A stretch of DNA of 64,000 bases from Gammaproteobacteria bacterium. GTDB taxonomy: Bacteria; Pseudomonadota; Gammaproteobacteria; HTCC5015. The position numbers were made by a program, and so were the translations under genes. The DNA lies in the NCBI GenBank assembly GCA_026004975.1, contig BPKE01000001.1, positions 437,788 through 501,787 of the forward strand, in the 5' to 3' direction. Positions 47,168-57,453 of the stretch are shown one piece after another (positions within the stretch are counted from its first letter, which is position 1; each line of letters opens with the position of its first letter). A model generated the notes under the pieces. The model had not been told where the DNA came from. It made no database searches and saw only the letters and a program-made list of their open reading frames with translations.

Positions 47168-49969
47168 ATGGACAAAACCTACGACCCGCAAGCCATCGAA
47201 ACGCGCTGGTACGCCTTCTGGGAATCGCGCGGGCTGTTCGCGCCGCGCGGCGGTCCCGAGGCGCGGCCCTACTGCATCATGATCCCGCCGCCGAACGTCA
47301 CCGGCACCCTGCACATGGGCCACGCCTTCCAGCACACGCTGATGGACGCCCTGATCCGCTATCACCGCATGCTCGGCGACCGCACCCTCTGGCAGCCGGG
47401 CACCGACCACGCCGGCATCGCCACCCAGATGGTCGTCGAGCGGCAACTGGAGGCCGAAGGGATCCGCCGCCAGGATCTGGGTCGGGAAGCCTTCCTGGCC
47501 CGGGTCTGGGAATGGAAGGAACGCTCCGGCGGCACCATCGCGCGGCAGATGCGCCGCCTGGGCGACTCGCCCGACTGGTCGCGCGAGCGCTTCACGATGG
47601 ACGAGGGGCTGTCGCGCGCGGTGATCGAGGTCTTCGTCCGCTTGTACGAAGAGGGCCTGATCTACCGCGGCCAGCGCCTGGTGAACTGGGATCCGGTGCT
47701 TCGCACCGCGATCTCCGACCTCGAGGTGGTGCCCAGCGAAGAAGACGGGCGGCTCTGGCACATCCGCTATCCGCTGGTCGACCGCCGGGCGGGAGATCCG
47801 CAATACCTGGTGGTCGCCACCACGCGGCCGGAGACCCTGCTCGGCGACACCGCCGTGGCCGTGCACCCGGACGATCCTCGCTACGCCGCGCTCGTCGGCC
47901 GCGAGGTCGAACTGCCGCTCACCGGCCGGCGCATTCCCGTCATCGCCGATGCCTACGTGGACCCGGAATTCGGTTCGGGCTGCGTGAAGATCACCCCGGC
48001 GCACGACTTCAACGACTACGAAGTGGGCCGCCGCCACGGCCTGCCGCTGATCAACGTTCTGACCGCCGACGCCAAGATCAACGACAACGCCCCGCCGGCC
48101 TACCGCGGCCTGGACCGCTACGAGGCGCGCAGCCGCGTCGTCGCCGACCTGGAGGCCAAGGGGCTGGTCGAACGCGTCGAGTCCCACCGCATGACCGTAC
48201 CGCGCGGCGACCGCAGCGGCGCGGTCATCGAACCGTTCCTCACCGACCAGTGGTTCGTGCGCACCGCCCCGCTCGCCGAACCGGCCATCCGTGCGGTCGA
48301 GCAAGGGCGGATCCGCTTCGTCCCCGAAAACTGGGCGAAGACCTACTTCAACTGGATGCACAACATCCAGGACTGGTGCATCAGCCGCCAGTTGTGGTGG
48401 GGGCACCGCATCCCGGCCTGGTATGACCCCGAGGGCCGCGTCTTCGTGGCGCGCAGCGAGGCCGAGGCGCGCGCCAAATACGAGCTGCCCGCCGATCTGC
48501 CGCTCAGCCAGGACGAAGACGTGCTCGACACCTGGTTTTCCTCGGCCCTCTGGCCGTTCTCGACCCTCGGCTGGCCCGAGCGGACCGAGGAACTCGCGGT
48601 GTTCTATCCCACCTCGGTGCTGGTCACCGGCTTCGACATCATCTTCTTCTGGGTGGCCCGCATGATCATGATGGGCCTCAAGTTCATGGGCGACGTGCCT
48701 TTCCGGGAGGTCTACATCACCGGGCTGATCCGCGACGAGCACGGCCAGAAAATGTCCAAGTCCAAGGGCAACATCCTCGACCCCCTGGACCTGATGGACG
48801 GCATCGACCTCGAGGCGCTGGTGGCCAAGCGCACCACCGGCCTGATGCAGCCCGAACTCGCCCCTAAGATCGAGGCCGCCACGCGCAAGCGGTTCCCGCA
48901 AGGCATCCCCGGCTACGGCGCCGACGCCTTGCGCTTCACCCTGGCGTCGCTGGCCTCGACCGGGCGGGACATCCGCTTCGACATCAAGCGCATGGAGGGC
49001 TATCGCAACTTCTGCAACAAGCTGTGGAACGCGGCGCGCTACGTGCTGCTCAGCAGCGAAGGCAAGGACACCGGCCTGGACCCGGAAGCGCCGGTGGCCC
49101 TGTCCGTCGCCGACCGCTGGATCGTCTCGCGCCTGCAGCGCCTCGAGGCGGCGCTGCATCAGCACTTCGCGGAATACCGGTTCGACCTCGCCGCACAGGC
49201 GCTGCACAGCTTCGTCTGGGACGAGTACTGCGACTGGTACCTGGAGCTGTCCAAAACCGTGCTCCAGGACGCGCGGGCCGACGATGCCGCCCTGCGCGGC
49301 ACCCGCCGCACCCTGGTGCGCGTTCTCGAGGCCGTGCTGCGCGCCGCGCACCCCATCATCCCCTTCATCACCGAGGAACTCTGGCAACACGTGGCACCGC
49401 TCGCCGGCCGGCGGGGCGAGACCATCATGCTGCAACCCTATCCCCGCCCCGAGCCCGACAAGATCGACGAGGCGGCCGAGGCCGAGATCGACTGGCTCAA
49501 GCGGCTGGTCGTCGAGGCCCGGCGGCTGCGGGCCGAGCTGGGGCTTCCGCCGGGCCGGCCCTTGCCGCTGTACCTGCACGGCGGCGACGAAACCGATCGG
49601 CGGCGCAGCGCGGCCCACGCCGAGGCCATCCGGCGCCTCGCCCGGCTCGAACGGCTCGAGTGGCTCGAGGGGGACATCCCGGCGCAAAGCGCCACCGCAC
49701 CGCTGGGCGAACTGACGATCGTCGTGCCGCTCGCGGGTCTGATCGATCTGGACGCCGAGCGCGAACGCTTGCACAAGGCGCTGTCCGAACACCGCGCGGC
49801 GCTGGCGCGCATCGAGCGCAAGCTCGCCGACCCGAAGTTCCTCGAACGGGCACCGGGCCACGTGGTGGAACAACAGCGCGCACGGCGCGAAGAACATCAG
49901 GCGGCGCTCGCCACCTTGCAGCGGCAGGCGCAGCGGCTGGGGCTGGCGCTGGACACGGGCGGCGCATAA
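47168..49969 (+). CDS. valS: Valine--tRNA ligase
   Basis: [64 protein letters not shown]-terminal coiled coil. Confidence 0.97.
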   Translation: MDKTYDPQAIETRWYAFWESRGLFAPRGGPEARPYCIMIPPPNVTGTLHMGHAFQHTLMDALIRYHRMLGDRTLWQPGTDHAGIATQMVVERQLEAEGIRRQDLGREAFLARVWEWKERSGGTIARQMRRLGDSPDWSRERFTMDEGLSRAVIEVFVRLYEEGLIYRGQRLVNWDPVLRTAISDLEVVPSEEDGRLWHIRYPLVDRRAGDPQYLVVATTRPETLLGDTAVAVHPDDPRYAALVGREVELPLTGRRIPVIADAYVDPEFGSGCVKITPAHDFNDYEVGRRHGLPLINVLTADAKINDNAPPAYRGLDRYEARSRVVADLEAKGLVERVESHRMTVPRGDRSGAVIEPFLTDQWFVRTAPLAEPAIRAVEQGRIRFVPENWAKTYFNWMHNIQDWCISRQLWWGHRIPAWYDPEGRVFVARSEAEARAKYELPADLPLSQDEDVLDTWFSSALWPFSTLGWPERTEELAVFYPTSVLVTGFDIIFFWVARMIMMGLKFMGDVPFREVYITGLIRDEHGQKMSKSKGNILDPLDLMDGIDLEALVAKRTTGLMQPELAPKIEAATRKRFPQGIPGYGADALRFTLASLASTGRDIRFDIKRMEGYRNFCNKLWNAARYVLLSSEGKDTGLDPEAPVALSVADRWIVSRLQRLEAALHQHFAEYRFDLAAQALHSFVWDEYCDWYLELSKTVLQDARADDAALRGTRRTLVRVLEAVLRAAHPIIPFITEELWQHVAPLAGRRGETIMLQPYPRPEPDKIDEAAEAEIDWLKRLVVEARRLRAELGLPPGRPLPLYLHGGDETDRRRSAAHAEAIRRLARLERLEWLEGDIPAQSATAPLGELTIVVPLAGLIDLDAERERLHKALSEHRAALARIERKLADPKFLERAPGHVVEQQRARREEHQAALATLQRQAQRLGLALDTGGA

Positions 49970-50055
49970 AGCCATAACGAAAACTTCGTTCGATCGCCCC
50001 CGGCGAGCCGCCATAATCCGGGCCGGAACATCGGCCCTGCCGGAGCGCTGCCAAG

Positions 50056-50853
50056 GTGTACGACACACTGCTCTATGCCCTCGCCGGCGGCGCCGTCGGT
50101 TTCGTGGTGGGCATGACCGGCGTGGGCGGCGGCTCGTTCATGACGCCGATCCTGCTCGCTTTCGGTTTCCCGCCGCCGGTCGCCGTCGGCACCGACCTGC
50201 TCTACGCCGCGATCACCAAGTCCGGCGGCGTGGTCAGCCACGCCCTGCGGCGCACGGTCGAGTGGCCGGTGGTGCTGTATCTCTCGGCCGGCAGCCTCCC
50301 CGCGGCCCTGGCCACCACGCTCCTGCTGCACCAATTCAAGCAACGCGGCGTCCACTACGACGGGCTGATCACCACCTGCCTGGGTGTCATGCTGGTCGCC
50401 ACGGCCGCGGTGCTCGTGTTCCGCTCTTTCCTCATGCATGCCCGCGAGGAGATCGCCGACGAACGGTCGCCGCTGGGTGCTTTCGAACGGCGCCACGCAC
50501 GCCTGCTGACCTGGCTGCTCGGCCTGTTGCTGGGCGTCGCCGTCACCCTGACCTCGGTGGGCGCGGGGGCCGTGGCGGCGGCCGTGCTGGCCCTGCTCTA
50601 CCCGAGGATGAGCATGCTGCGGGTCATCGGCACCGACCTGGCGCACGCCGTCCCGCTGACCCTGATCGGCGGGATCGCCCACTGGACGCTGGGCCACGTG
50701 GACTTCGCCTTGCTCGGCGGCCTGCTGATCGGCTCGCTGCCCGGGATCTGGCTCGGCACCCGGGTCGCCAGCGCGATCCCCGAGCGCTTCATGCAGCGCG
50801 GCATGGCCACCTTGTTGTTCCTGCTCGGCTTGCGCTACACGCTGATGGCGTGA
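50056..50853 (+). CDS. Sulfite exporter TauE/SafE-family membrane protein
   Basis: GAVGFVVGMTGVGGGSFMTPILLAFGFPPPVAVGTDLLYAAITKSGGVVSH, TLTSVGAGAVAAAVLALLYP. Confidence 0.9.
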   Translation: MYDTLLYALAGGAVGFVVGMTGVGGGSFMTPILLAFGFPPPVAVGTDLLYAAITKSGGVVSHALRRTVEWPVVLYLSAGSLPAALATTLLLHQFKQRGVHYDGLITTCLGVMLVATAAVLVFRSFLMHAREEIADERSPLGAFERRHARLLTWLLGLLLGVAVTLTSVGAGAVAAAVLALLYPRMSMLRVIGTDLAHAVPLTLIGGIAHWTLGHVDFALLGGLLIGSLPGIWLGTRVASAIPERFMQRGMATLLFLLGLRYTLMA

Positions 50854-51548
50854 AGCCGTCCCTGGCGACACCCCCGTCGAGCCCGGCCGCGGCGCGCGAA
50901 CTGCAGACGCGGCTCGCGATGCGGGTGCGGCTCGAGAACACCTTGCCCGCCGACGTGCGCACCGTGGCCGGCCTGGACGCGGGCATCGACCGCCGGCACC
51001 GGCGCGTCCGGGGCGCGGCGGTGTTGTGTGACGCCCGCTCCCTCGAACCGCTGGCCGTGGCCGTCGCCGAGCGGCCGATCGAATTCCCCTACGTGCCCGG
51101 CCTGCTGTCCTTCCGCGAACTGCCGGCCTTGCTCGAAGCGCTGGACGCCCTGCCGCAGCGCCCGGACCTGCTGCTTTGCGACGGCCAGGGGGTGGCCCAT
51201 CCGCGGCGCTTCGGGCTCGCCGCCCATCTCGGAGTGGTCGCCGAGCTGCCCAGCATCGGCGTCGCCAAATCGCGCCTGTGCGGAAGCCATGCGGCGCTGG
51301 GGCCCGGGGCGGGCGACTGCGTGCCGCTCTACGACGGCGAGGAGTGCATCGGCCACGTGCTGCGCAGCCGCGCCGGTTGCCGCCCCCTGTACGTCTCCGC
51401 GGGCCATCGCCTCGACCAGATCACGGCACTGGACTGGGTCCGGCGTTGCCTGAAGGGTCGGCGCTTGCCCGAGCCGATCCGCCTCGCCGATCGCCTCGCA
51501 TCGCGGCGGCGAGGGGCTTCCCCAGCGGCGCCGGCGCGACGCCGGTGA
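50850..51548 (+). CDS. nfi: Endonuclease V
   Basis: RTVAGLDAGIDRRHRRVRGAAVL, EFPYVPGLLSFRELPALLEAL, DLLLCDGQGVAHPRRFGLAAHLGV, SIGVAKSRL. Confidence 0.92.
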   Translation: MKPSLATPPSSPAAARELQTRLAMRVRLENTLPADVRTVAGLDAGIDRRHRRVRGAAVLCDARSLEPLAVAVAERPIEFPYVPGLLSFRELPALLEALDALPQRPDLLLCDGQGVAHPRRFGLAAHLGVVAELPSIGVAKSRLCGSHAALGPGAGDCVPLYDGEECIGHVLRSRAGCRPLYVSAGHRLDQITALDWVRRCLKGRRLPEPIRLADRLASRRRGASPAAPARRR

Positions 51549-51549
51549 C

Positions 51550-52203
51550 TCACCCGCCGCCCGGCTCCGTGTCTTTCCAGGCGGCCAGCTCGCGCTCGCG
51601 GAAGCGCGCCAGGAAGGGCGCGGCGTCGCCCAAGCGCCTGAACGCCGCGTAGCCGCGCTCGAGGAAATCCTGCAGATAGCCCAAGCCCATCCGTCGCGCG
51701 GGAGCCGCGCAAGCCCGCAGCGCCACGCCGATGAGCGGCTTGTGCACCAACCGGTCGATTTCCCGGCCGACGGCGACGGCCGCCTCCGTGTGGGCGCGCC
51801 AGCTTTCCGCGTCGTACACCGCGCGGCGCAGGGCGTCCCAATCGGGTCGCTCCCCACCGAATCGGGCCGCGCGCTCCACGATCTTTGCGTCTCGTTCCAG
51901 CTTGGCGGCCAGGAACGCCAGCGCGGCGCCGACGGTGTGCCGAACCTTCGCCGGCAGCAGCGTCTCCATCGGCCCGCGTGCCCGCTCGAGCTGCTCGGCC
52001 AGGCGCAACGGCGCGGGATTGCCGTAAAGCTCGTCGATCAGGAACTCGACCGCGGGACGACACAGCGGGTCGCGCGCCAGGTCGGCGTAGCGCGCGCGCA
52101 TTTGCTCGACCTCGAACCGCCGCCAGCCCGCGTGGAGTTCGGCCGACGCCGCCAACCGGCCCGCGGCGGCGCGCAGGCGCGCGAGCTCGCCCTGCAGCGA
52201 CAT
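51550..52203 (-). CDS. FFLEELY-motif-like protein of unknown function
   Basis: WRRFEVEQMRARYADLARDPLCRPAVEFLIDELYGN; all-helical composition. Confidence 0.6.
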   Translation of the reverse strand: MSLQGELARLRAAAGRLAASAELHAGWRRFEVEQMRARYADLARDPLCRPAVEFLIDELYGNPAPLRLAEQLERARGPMETLLPAKVRHTVGAALAFLAAKLERDAKIVERAARFGGERPDWDALRRAVYDAESWRAHTEAAVAVGREIDRLVHKPLIGVALRACAAPARRMGLGYLQDFLERGYAAFRRLGDAAPFLARFRERELAAWKDTEPGGG

Positions 52204-52213
52204 GGTGGCGCGG

Positions 52214-52606
52214 TCAGCGCGTCAGTTTGCGCGCGGCGACCGCGAAGAAACTCTTGAAGAAGTCCGACAAGGTTTCCTCGACGTAATCCCGATACTCGCC
52301 GGCGTCGAAGAACGCGCCGTGCCCGTCCACGTCGATTTCGTACTGGATGTGGGGCTGTTTCTGGTCGTAGACGACCTGCATCGGCTTGCCGGTGACCGGG
52401 CTCAGGATGTCGGTCTTCTGGTTGTACTGCTTGCCGATGCGCGGGTCACCAATGTCCATGAAATGCCCCATCCACTCCTCGCGCAGCTTCTTGTAGGAGT
52501 CGGCCGGGAACCACAGGCCGTAGCAGTTGTTGCAACGGTAGACCGTGTACTCCCGTCCGTAGTTGACCTTGTCCATCGGCTCGGTGTGGCACTTCGGACA
52601 CTTCAT
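52214..52606 (-). CDS. Zinc-ribbon (zf-TFIIB type) protein
   Basis: MKCPKCHTEPMDKVNYGREYTVYRCNNCYGLWFPADSYKKLRE. Confidence 0.85.
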   Translation of the reverse strand: MKCPKCHTEPMDKVNYGREYTVYRCNNCYGLWFPADSYKKLREEWMGHFMDIGDPRIGKQYNQKTDILSPVTGKPMQVVYDQKQPHIQYEIDVDGHGAFFDAGEYRDYVEETLSDFFKSFFAVAARKLTR

Positions 52607-52668
52607 CTGTTGGCCTGCTCTCTGATCGATGGGGAGGATCGTATTTGGTGAAGCCGACCGCGCGGGCT

Positions 52669-53976
52669 TCAGCCCAGCGACTCGGCGATCTGCGCTTGCC
52701 GCGCCTTCTCGTTGCGCAGGTACTCGAGCCAGCGGTCGGCGAAATCCTTGGTGTCCTTGTGTTTTTGCGCCAGCTTGAAGGCCGCGATCGAACCGTCCAG
52801 GTCGTCCTTGTTGAAGCGGCAGATGCCGAGCGTCACCAGGGCGGAACCTTCCCGCTTGATGCCGCCCTTTTTCAGCCCCTCCTGGATCGCGTCGGCGCAA
52901 TCGTCCCAGCGGTCCATGCTCATGTAGGCCTGGCCGAGCCGGACGTACAGCTCGCCGTCGTCCGACTTCTTGGCCGCCTCGGCCAGGACCCGCGCCGAGG
53001 CTTCGGGTTCCTGGGCGAACAGGTAAGCCTGCGCCAGCAAACGCAGGTGACTCACGCTGCGCTCGACGATTTTGTTTTTCATTCCTTCCTCGAGCACCTT
53101 GGCCGCCTTGTAGGGCACGCCGTTGTTGAGCAACAGCGAGGCGAGTGTCACGTACTCGGACGAGCGGCTGAAATAACCGCCGTCGTAGGCGGCCTCGAGC
53201 ACGGCGAGCTGGCGCTTCTCGTCGTCCTGCTCACCGTACATGGCCGAAAGCTGGTAGAAATAATCGCCCTTGGGATAGAGCTTGACGAGCTGCTCCAGGA
53301 CCTCGATCACTTTCGGGATATTGCCGAGCTCGTAGTAGGCGGCGCGCAGCATCAGCAGCCAGGACTCCTGCGGCAGGCTGCCCTGCTTGCGGGCCAAGGC
53401 GATCGCGTTTTCCGCCTGCCTCGCGGTGCAGCGATAGTCTTCGGCGAGGTAGCAGGCCTGCGCCCACACCACATAAGCCTGGGTGGTCGGCTCGGGCGCG
53501 ACCTTGAACCAACGCTCGATGGCCTTGATCGCCTCCCTGGGCTGGTCCAGCGCCAGGTGCATCTGGGCGATGGAGAACAGGCTCTGCTGCTCCATGGCCT
53601 CCGGCAGGTTGGGTTGCTTGAGGACCTCGTTGAAGGCCCGCAGCGCGTCCGCATAGCGCTCCTGGCTGGCGTAGATGTAGGCGAGAAAACTCCAGGTGAG
53701 GGCGCGCTCGTATTCGTTGAGGCTCTGGTCCTGGCGCAGGGCTTCCAGGACCTTCAACGCCTTGGCCGTGTCGCCGGCCTCCGCCGCTTCCTGGGCCTCC
53801 GTGAGTTTCTTGAAGACCTGCTCGCGCGCGGCCGGGGTTTTGCGGGTTTTCTTCTCGCCTTGCTGCGCCCAGGCCGGCTGGTAGGCGGCCTGCAGCACGA
53901 GCCCGCTGCACGCCGCCAGTGCCAGCATCAGCGCCGCGAGCGTGCGGCGCGAGGAACGACAGTTCAATGCCTTCAT
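52669..53976 (-). CDS. Exported TPR protein of the TonB/ExbBD cluster
   Basis: Signal peptide plus repeated TPR-like helices (ALTWSFLAYIYASQERYADALRAFNEVLKQ..., LYVRLGQAYMSMDRWDDCADAIQEGLKKG). Confidence 0.85.
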   Translation of the reverse strand: MKALNCRSSRRTLAALMLALAACSGLVLQAAYQPAWAQQGEKKTRKTPAAREQVFKKLTEAQEAAEAGDTAKALKVLEALRQDQSLNEYERALTWSFLAYIYASQERYADALRAFNEVLKQPNLPEAMEQQSLFSIAQMHLALDQPREAIKAIERWFKVAPEPTTQAYVVWAQACYLAEDYRCTARQAENAIALARKQGSLPQESWLLMLRAAYYELGNIPKVIEVLEQLVKLYPKGDYFYQLSAMYGEQDDEKRQLAVLEAAYDGGYFSRSSEYVTLASLLLNNGVPYKAAKVLEEGMKNKIVERSVSHLRLLAQAYLFAQEPEASARVLAEAAKKSDDGELYVRLGQAYMSMDRWDDCADAIQEGLKKGGIKREGSALVTLGICRFNKDDLDGSIAAFKLAQKHKDTKDFADRWLEYLRNEKARQAQIAESLG

Positions 53977-54022
53977 CGCTAAACTCCAGGGTTATGCCGA
54001 CCCCACCCGGCAGGCGGGGCGT

Positions 54023-55222
54023 TCATTTGAGCCGGAACACGATCCGCCGCTTGACGTCCTTGGTCTCCACCGGCTCGCCGTTGCGCAAGCGCGGCTGGAA
54101 CTTGTACTGGCTGACCGCCTCGATCACCGCATCCTCGAAGTAGCCCGGGGGCTCGGCCTCGAGGATCTTGATGTCCGTGACGTCGCCTTCCTTCGTCACC
54201 GTGAAGCTGACCAGCACGTGGCCTTCGATGCCGCGGCGCAAGGCCCGCCGGGGGTATTCTGCCGGCGCGCCGACGATCTGGCGCAGTTCGCGGTCCTCCC
54301 CCTTGCGCGCCTGGGCGGCCGCGGCCGGCTGCTGCGCCCGCGAGGCCAGCGCCGCCTTGACCCGGGTGAGCCCCGCGGCGACGTTGTTGCGGCACTCCCT
54401 CAGCCCGGCGAGCAGGGCTTCCATGCGGTTTTGACTCTGCTCCGGGAGTTTGTGGCCGGCGGCGAGCAGCTGGTCACGCTTGGCGAGCGCCGCCTTGCTC
54501 GACTTGTCCGCCTCGGCGAGCAGACCCTCGATCTGCTTGACCGCCTGCGGGCTGTAGTTGTCCACGTCGTTGACCAGGTTCTGCGCGCCCTGGCACTGGC
54601 GTTCGGCCTGCGCCAGGCCGGCGAGCACCTCGCGGAAGAGGTTTTCCTGCTCGCGCGCCGCCTCCTGCAGTTGCCGCTGGTACTCCTCGCGCGCCTTGGC
54701 GATGTCCTCGCCGAGACGGTCGCAGAGGCGCACTTCATAGGAATTTTCGTGCACTTCGAGTACGCTCTCGCTGATCGCCAGCGCGCCCTCTTTTTGCTCG
54801 AGGTAGCGCCGGTATTTCTCTTCGGCCTCGTCGAAGGCCGCATTGGCGATCATCACCCGGGCCTCGGCGCACTCGCGCAAGCCCTTCTCGAACAGCGGCA
54901 AGGCGACCGCGCGGTCCAGGTCCCGCTTGACCGCGTCGCAGAAGGTCAGCACCCGGTCGATCTCGGGGGTCGGCGCGTCGAGCAGGTCGGGCCTGAGCTC
55001 CAAGGCCTGCTGCAGGAGCGCCTGGTAGTTCTTGAAGTGTTCGCGCGCCGTGTCCAGGTCCGAGCGGCGCAAGGTCTTGGCGGCGCGGCATTCGCGGGAC
55101 GCCTCGCGCACCAGGCTTTCGATGCGCTCGTCCACGTCACCGGCGGCCCGCGCCGCCTGGGCGAGGCCGAGCACGGCGAGAAAAACCCCCAGGGCCGCTC
55201 TCGATGTCATGCCCGCACCCAT
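54023..55222 (-). CDS. Exported helical protein with C-terminal TonB domain
   Basis: Signal peptide (LGVFLAVLGLAQAARAAG), long charged helices, then YPRRALRRGIEGHVLVSFTVTKEGDVTDIKILEAEPPGYFEDAVIEAVSQYKFQPRLRNGEPVETKDVKRRIVFRL. Confidence 0.85.
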   Translation of the reverse strand: MGAGMTSRAALGVFLAVLGLAQAARAAGDVDERIESLVREASRECRAAKTLRRSDLDTAREHFKNYQALLQQALELRPDLLDAPTPEIDRVLTFCDAVKRDLDRAVALPLFEKGLRECAEARVMIANAAFDEAEEKYRRYLEQKEGALAISESVLEVHENSYEVRLCDRLGEDIAKAREEYQRQLQEAAREQENLFREVLAGLAQAERQCQGAQNLVNDVDNYSPQAVKQIEGLLAEADKSSKAALAKRDQLLAAGHKLPEQSQNRMEALLAGLRECRNNVAAGLTRVKAALASRAQQPAAAAQARKGEDRELRQIVGAPAEYPRRALRRGIEGHVLVSFTVTKEGDVTDIKILEAEPPGYFEDAVIEAVSQYKFQPRLRNGEPVETKDVKRRIVFRLK

Positions 55223-55238
55223 CGCCCCGCGCCCGAAT

Positions 55239-55832
55239 TCACTTCTCGAGCTCGAAGCGGAACACGTGGCGCAGGCCGCTGACCGCCACCGGCACGCCGT
55301 TCACGACGCGCGGCTTGTAGCGGAAGCGCTCCAGGGCTGCGATCGAGGCCCGCTCGAACTGGCCGCGAGGGCTGGACTCGACGACCCGGATGTCGCTCAC
55401 GGTCCCCGCGGCGGTGACCGTGTACTCCAGCACCACGTAACCGGTGATGCCCTTGCGCAGGGCCTCGCGCGGATAGACGGGCTGCACCTTGATCAGCGGC
55501 AGCAAGCCGCCTTCCACGGGGCCCGGGCCGCGCGTATCGACCGGGGGCGGCCGCCAATCGATGCCCCCGACGCCGCCGGTCACCCGCTGCTCGACGGGCC
55601 GCAAACGGGGCGGGGCGGGCGGCGGTTCCGCCTTTGGCGGGCGGACGCGCGGCCGTTCCCGGACGACTTCGGGCGGTTCGGGCTTGCGCCGCACGATGTC
55701 GACGATCCGGGTGGTCACCGCCTCGCTGACCGGCGCCACCGGCTGGCGCACCAGCGCCGCCATCGCCGCCCACAGCGCGCAGGTCACCAGAAACGCCGCC
55801 AGCGAAGCGGGGATGAATCGCTTGAACGTCAT
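55239..55832 (-). CDS. Energy transducer TonB
   Basis: N-terminal TM, proline-rich region, YPREALRKGITGYVVLEYTVTAAGTVSDIRVVESSPRGQFERASIAALERFRYKPRVVNGVPV. Confidence 0.92.
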   Translation of the reverse strand: MTFKRFIPASLAAFLVTCALWAAMAALVRQPVAPVSEAVTTRIVDIVRRKPEPPEVVRERPRVRPPKAEPPPAPPRLRPVEQRVTGGVGGIDWRPPPVDTRGPGPVEGGLLPLIKVQPVYPREALRKGITGYVVLEYTVTAAGTVSDIRVVESSPRGQFERASIAALERFRYKPRVVNGVPVAVSGLRHVFRFELEK

Positions 55833-55880
55833 GGCCCGTCCCTCCGTGCCACCTGGAAAAGAACCCGCCCGACGACCGCC

Positions 55881-56486
55881 TCAACCTTCCTTGGCCAGGT
55901 TGAAGCGGATGATGTTCCGCACGCCGGCCACGGGCACCGGCTTGCCGTTGATCACCCGCGGCTTGTAACGGAACTTCTCGGCCGCCTTGATCGCCGCGCG
56001 CTCGAAGTAGCCCGGCGGCTGCGCCTCGATCACGCGGATGTCGCGCACGGTGCCGGCCTCGGTGACGGTGAATTCCAGCACCACGTACCCCTCGATGCCC
56101 CGGGACAGGGCGCGGCGCGGGTATTCCGGCTGGACCTTGACGATCGGCAGGTAGTCCCCTTCACCGGCCTCCAAGCCGAACTTGTCGAGCGACACTTGCG
56201 GGTTGAGGTTGTAACCCGTGTCGATCTTGGCGTCGACCTTGAGGGGATCGAGCTGCGGGCGCGGCTGCACGGGCGGCGGGGCCTGCGGCTTTTCGGGTTT
56301 TTCCGGCTTGCGGTCCTTGCGCTGGACCGTCTCTTCTTGCTTGACGCGCACGAAATCCACGATCCGCCCGACCGTGTCCTCGGTGAGCGGGTTCTCTCCG
56401 GTGGCGATCAGCACGGACATCATGTAGAACAACGCCGCCGTGATGATCACAGCGCCGATGCCGACATTGATGAGACGCAGCAACAT
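55881..56486 (-). CDS. Energy transducer TonB (second copy)
   Basis: N-terminal TM, KPEKPEKPQAPPPVQPRPQ, YPRRALSRGIEGYVVLEFTVTEAGTVRDIRVIEAQPPGYFERAAIKAAEKFRYKPRVINGKPV. Confidence 0.92.
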   Translation of the reverse strand: MLLRLINVGIGAVIITAALFYMMSVLIATGENPLTEDTVGRIVDFVRVKQEETVQRKDRKPEKPEKPQAPPPVQPRPQLDPLKVDAKIDTGYNLNPQVSLDKFGLEAGEGDYLPIVKVQPEYPRRALSRGIEGYVVLEFTVTEAGTVRDIRVIEAQPPGYFERAAIKAAEKFRYKPRVINGKPVPVAGVRNIIRFNLAKEG

Positions 56487-56489
56487 GGT

Positions 56490-56897
56490 TCAGTCCTCCT
56501 CCTCGGCCGCCACCGCCACTTCTTGAACGCCGGCGTCGCGGACCGCCTCGACGACCGCCATCACCGTCTCGGCGTTGGATTCCCGGTCCGCCTGGATCAC
56601 GACCGCGCCCTTGGGGTTTTCCGCGTAGAGCTGCTCGACGATCGGTTTGAGCGACGCGCGGTCCACCTGGCGGCGATCGATCCAGATCTGGTTGTCACGG
56701 CTGATGGCGATCAAAAGGCTGGTGCGCTCCTTTTTGACCGCGGTCTGGGCTTCGGGTTTCTGGACCTCGATGCCCGCTTCTTTGATGAAGGAGGAGGTGA
56801 CGATGAAGAAGATCAACATGATGAACACGACGTCCAGCATGGGCGTCATGTTGATGGTCGCCTCTTCCTCCTGCATGACGGTTGGTGTCTTTCGCAT
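56490..56897 (-). CDS. ExbD/TolR-family biopolymer transporter
   Basis: INMTPMLDVVFIMLIFFIVTSSFIKEAGIEVQKPEA, GAVVIQADRESNAETVMAVVEAVRDAGVQEVAVA. Confidence 0.95.
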   Translation of the reverse strand: MRKTPTVMQEEEATINMTPMLDVVFIMLIFFIVTSSFIKEAGIEVQKPEAQTAVKKERTSLLIAISRDNQIWIDRRQVDRASLKPIVEQLYAENPKGAVVIQADRESNAETVMAVVEAVRDAGVQEVAVAAEEED

Positions 56898-56915
56898 ATC
56901 CGCTTGTCCGCCCGC

Positions 56916-57443
56916 TCAGTGGTCGGTGGTCAGGTGGTCTTCGAGCAGCTCCTGTTCGGCGGCCGCCCGCCGCGACAGGTAGGTGTCGCCGATGATGCCC
57001 GAGAGGGCGGCGACCATCCCGGCCATGGTCGGGATGGTCGCCTTGGACACGCCGGAGGCCATGGAGCGCACGTTGCCGCTGCCGGTCAGAGCCATGACGT
57101 CGAACACCTCGATCATGCCGGTGACCGTGCCGAGCAGGCCGAGCAGCGGGCAGACCGCCACGCAGGTCTTGATCAGCGGCATGGTGGCGTTCATCCGCGT
57201 CACCACCTGGGAGATCATCGCCCGGCGGATCTGCCGGGCGTTCCAGGAGCTGCGCTCGGGCCGCGCCTCCCAGGCGTTGAGCACGTAGGCCACCTGGTGC
57301 TTGTGCTCGGTCCTGAAGTACCAGAGCCGCTCCAGGATCAGCGCCCACATGAAGAACGTCAGGCCCGCGATGAACAGCAGCACCTGCCCCCCCATTTCGA
57401 GGAAGCCGCGGAGCTGATCCCAGAGCTGGAACAGGCTGTACAT
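56916..57443 (-). CDS. MotA/TolQ/ExbB proton-channel family protein (short, ExbB2-like)
   Basis: PLIKTCVAVCPLLGLLGTVTGMIEVFDVMALTGSGNVRSMASGVSKATIPTMAGMVAALSGIIGDTYL. Confidence 0.92.
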   Translation of the reverse strand: MYSLFQLWDQLRGFLEMGGQVLLFIAGLTFFMWALILERLWYFRTEHKHQVAYVLNAWEARPERSSWNARQIRRAMISQVVTRMNATMPLIKTCVAVCPLLGLLGTVTGMIEVFDVMALTGSGNVRSMASGVSKATIPTMAGMVAALSGIIGDTYLSRRAAAEQELLEDHLTTDH

Positions 57444-57453
57444 GGCCGGCCCC

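Noticed and set aside
47144-50068. 974-aa - strand ORF
   Set aside because: Lies antisense to valS, which is unambiguous.
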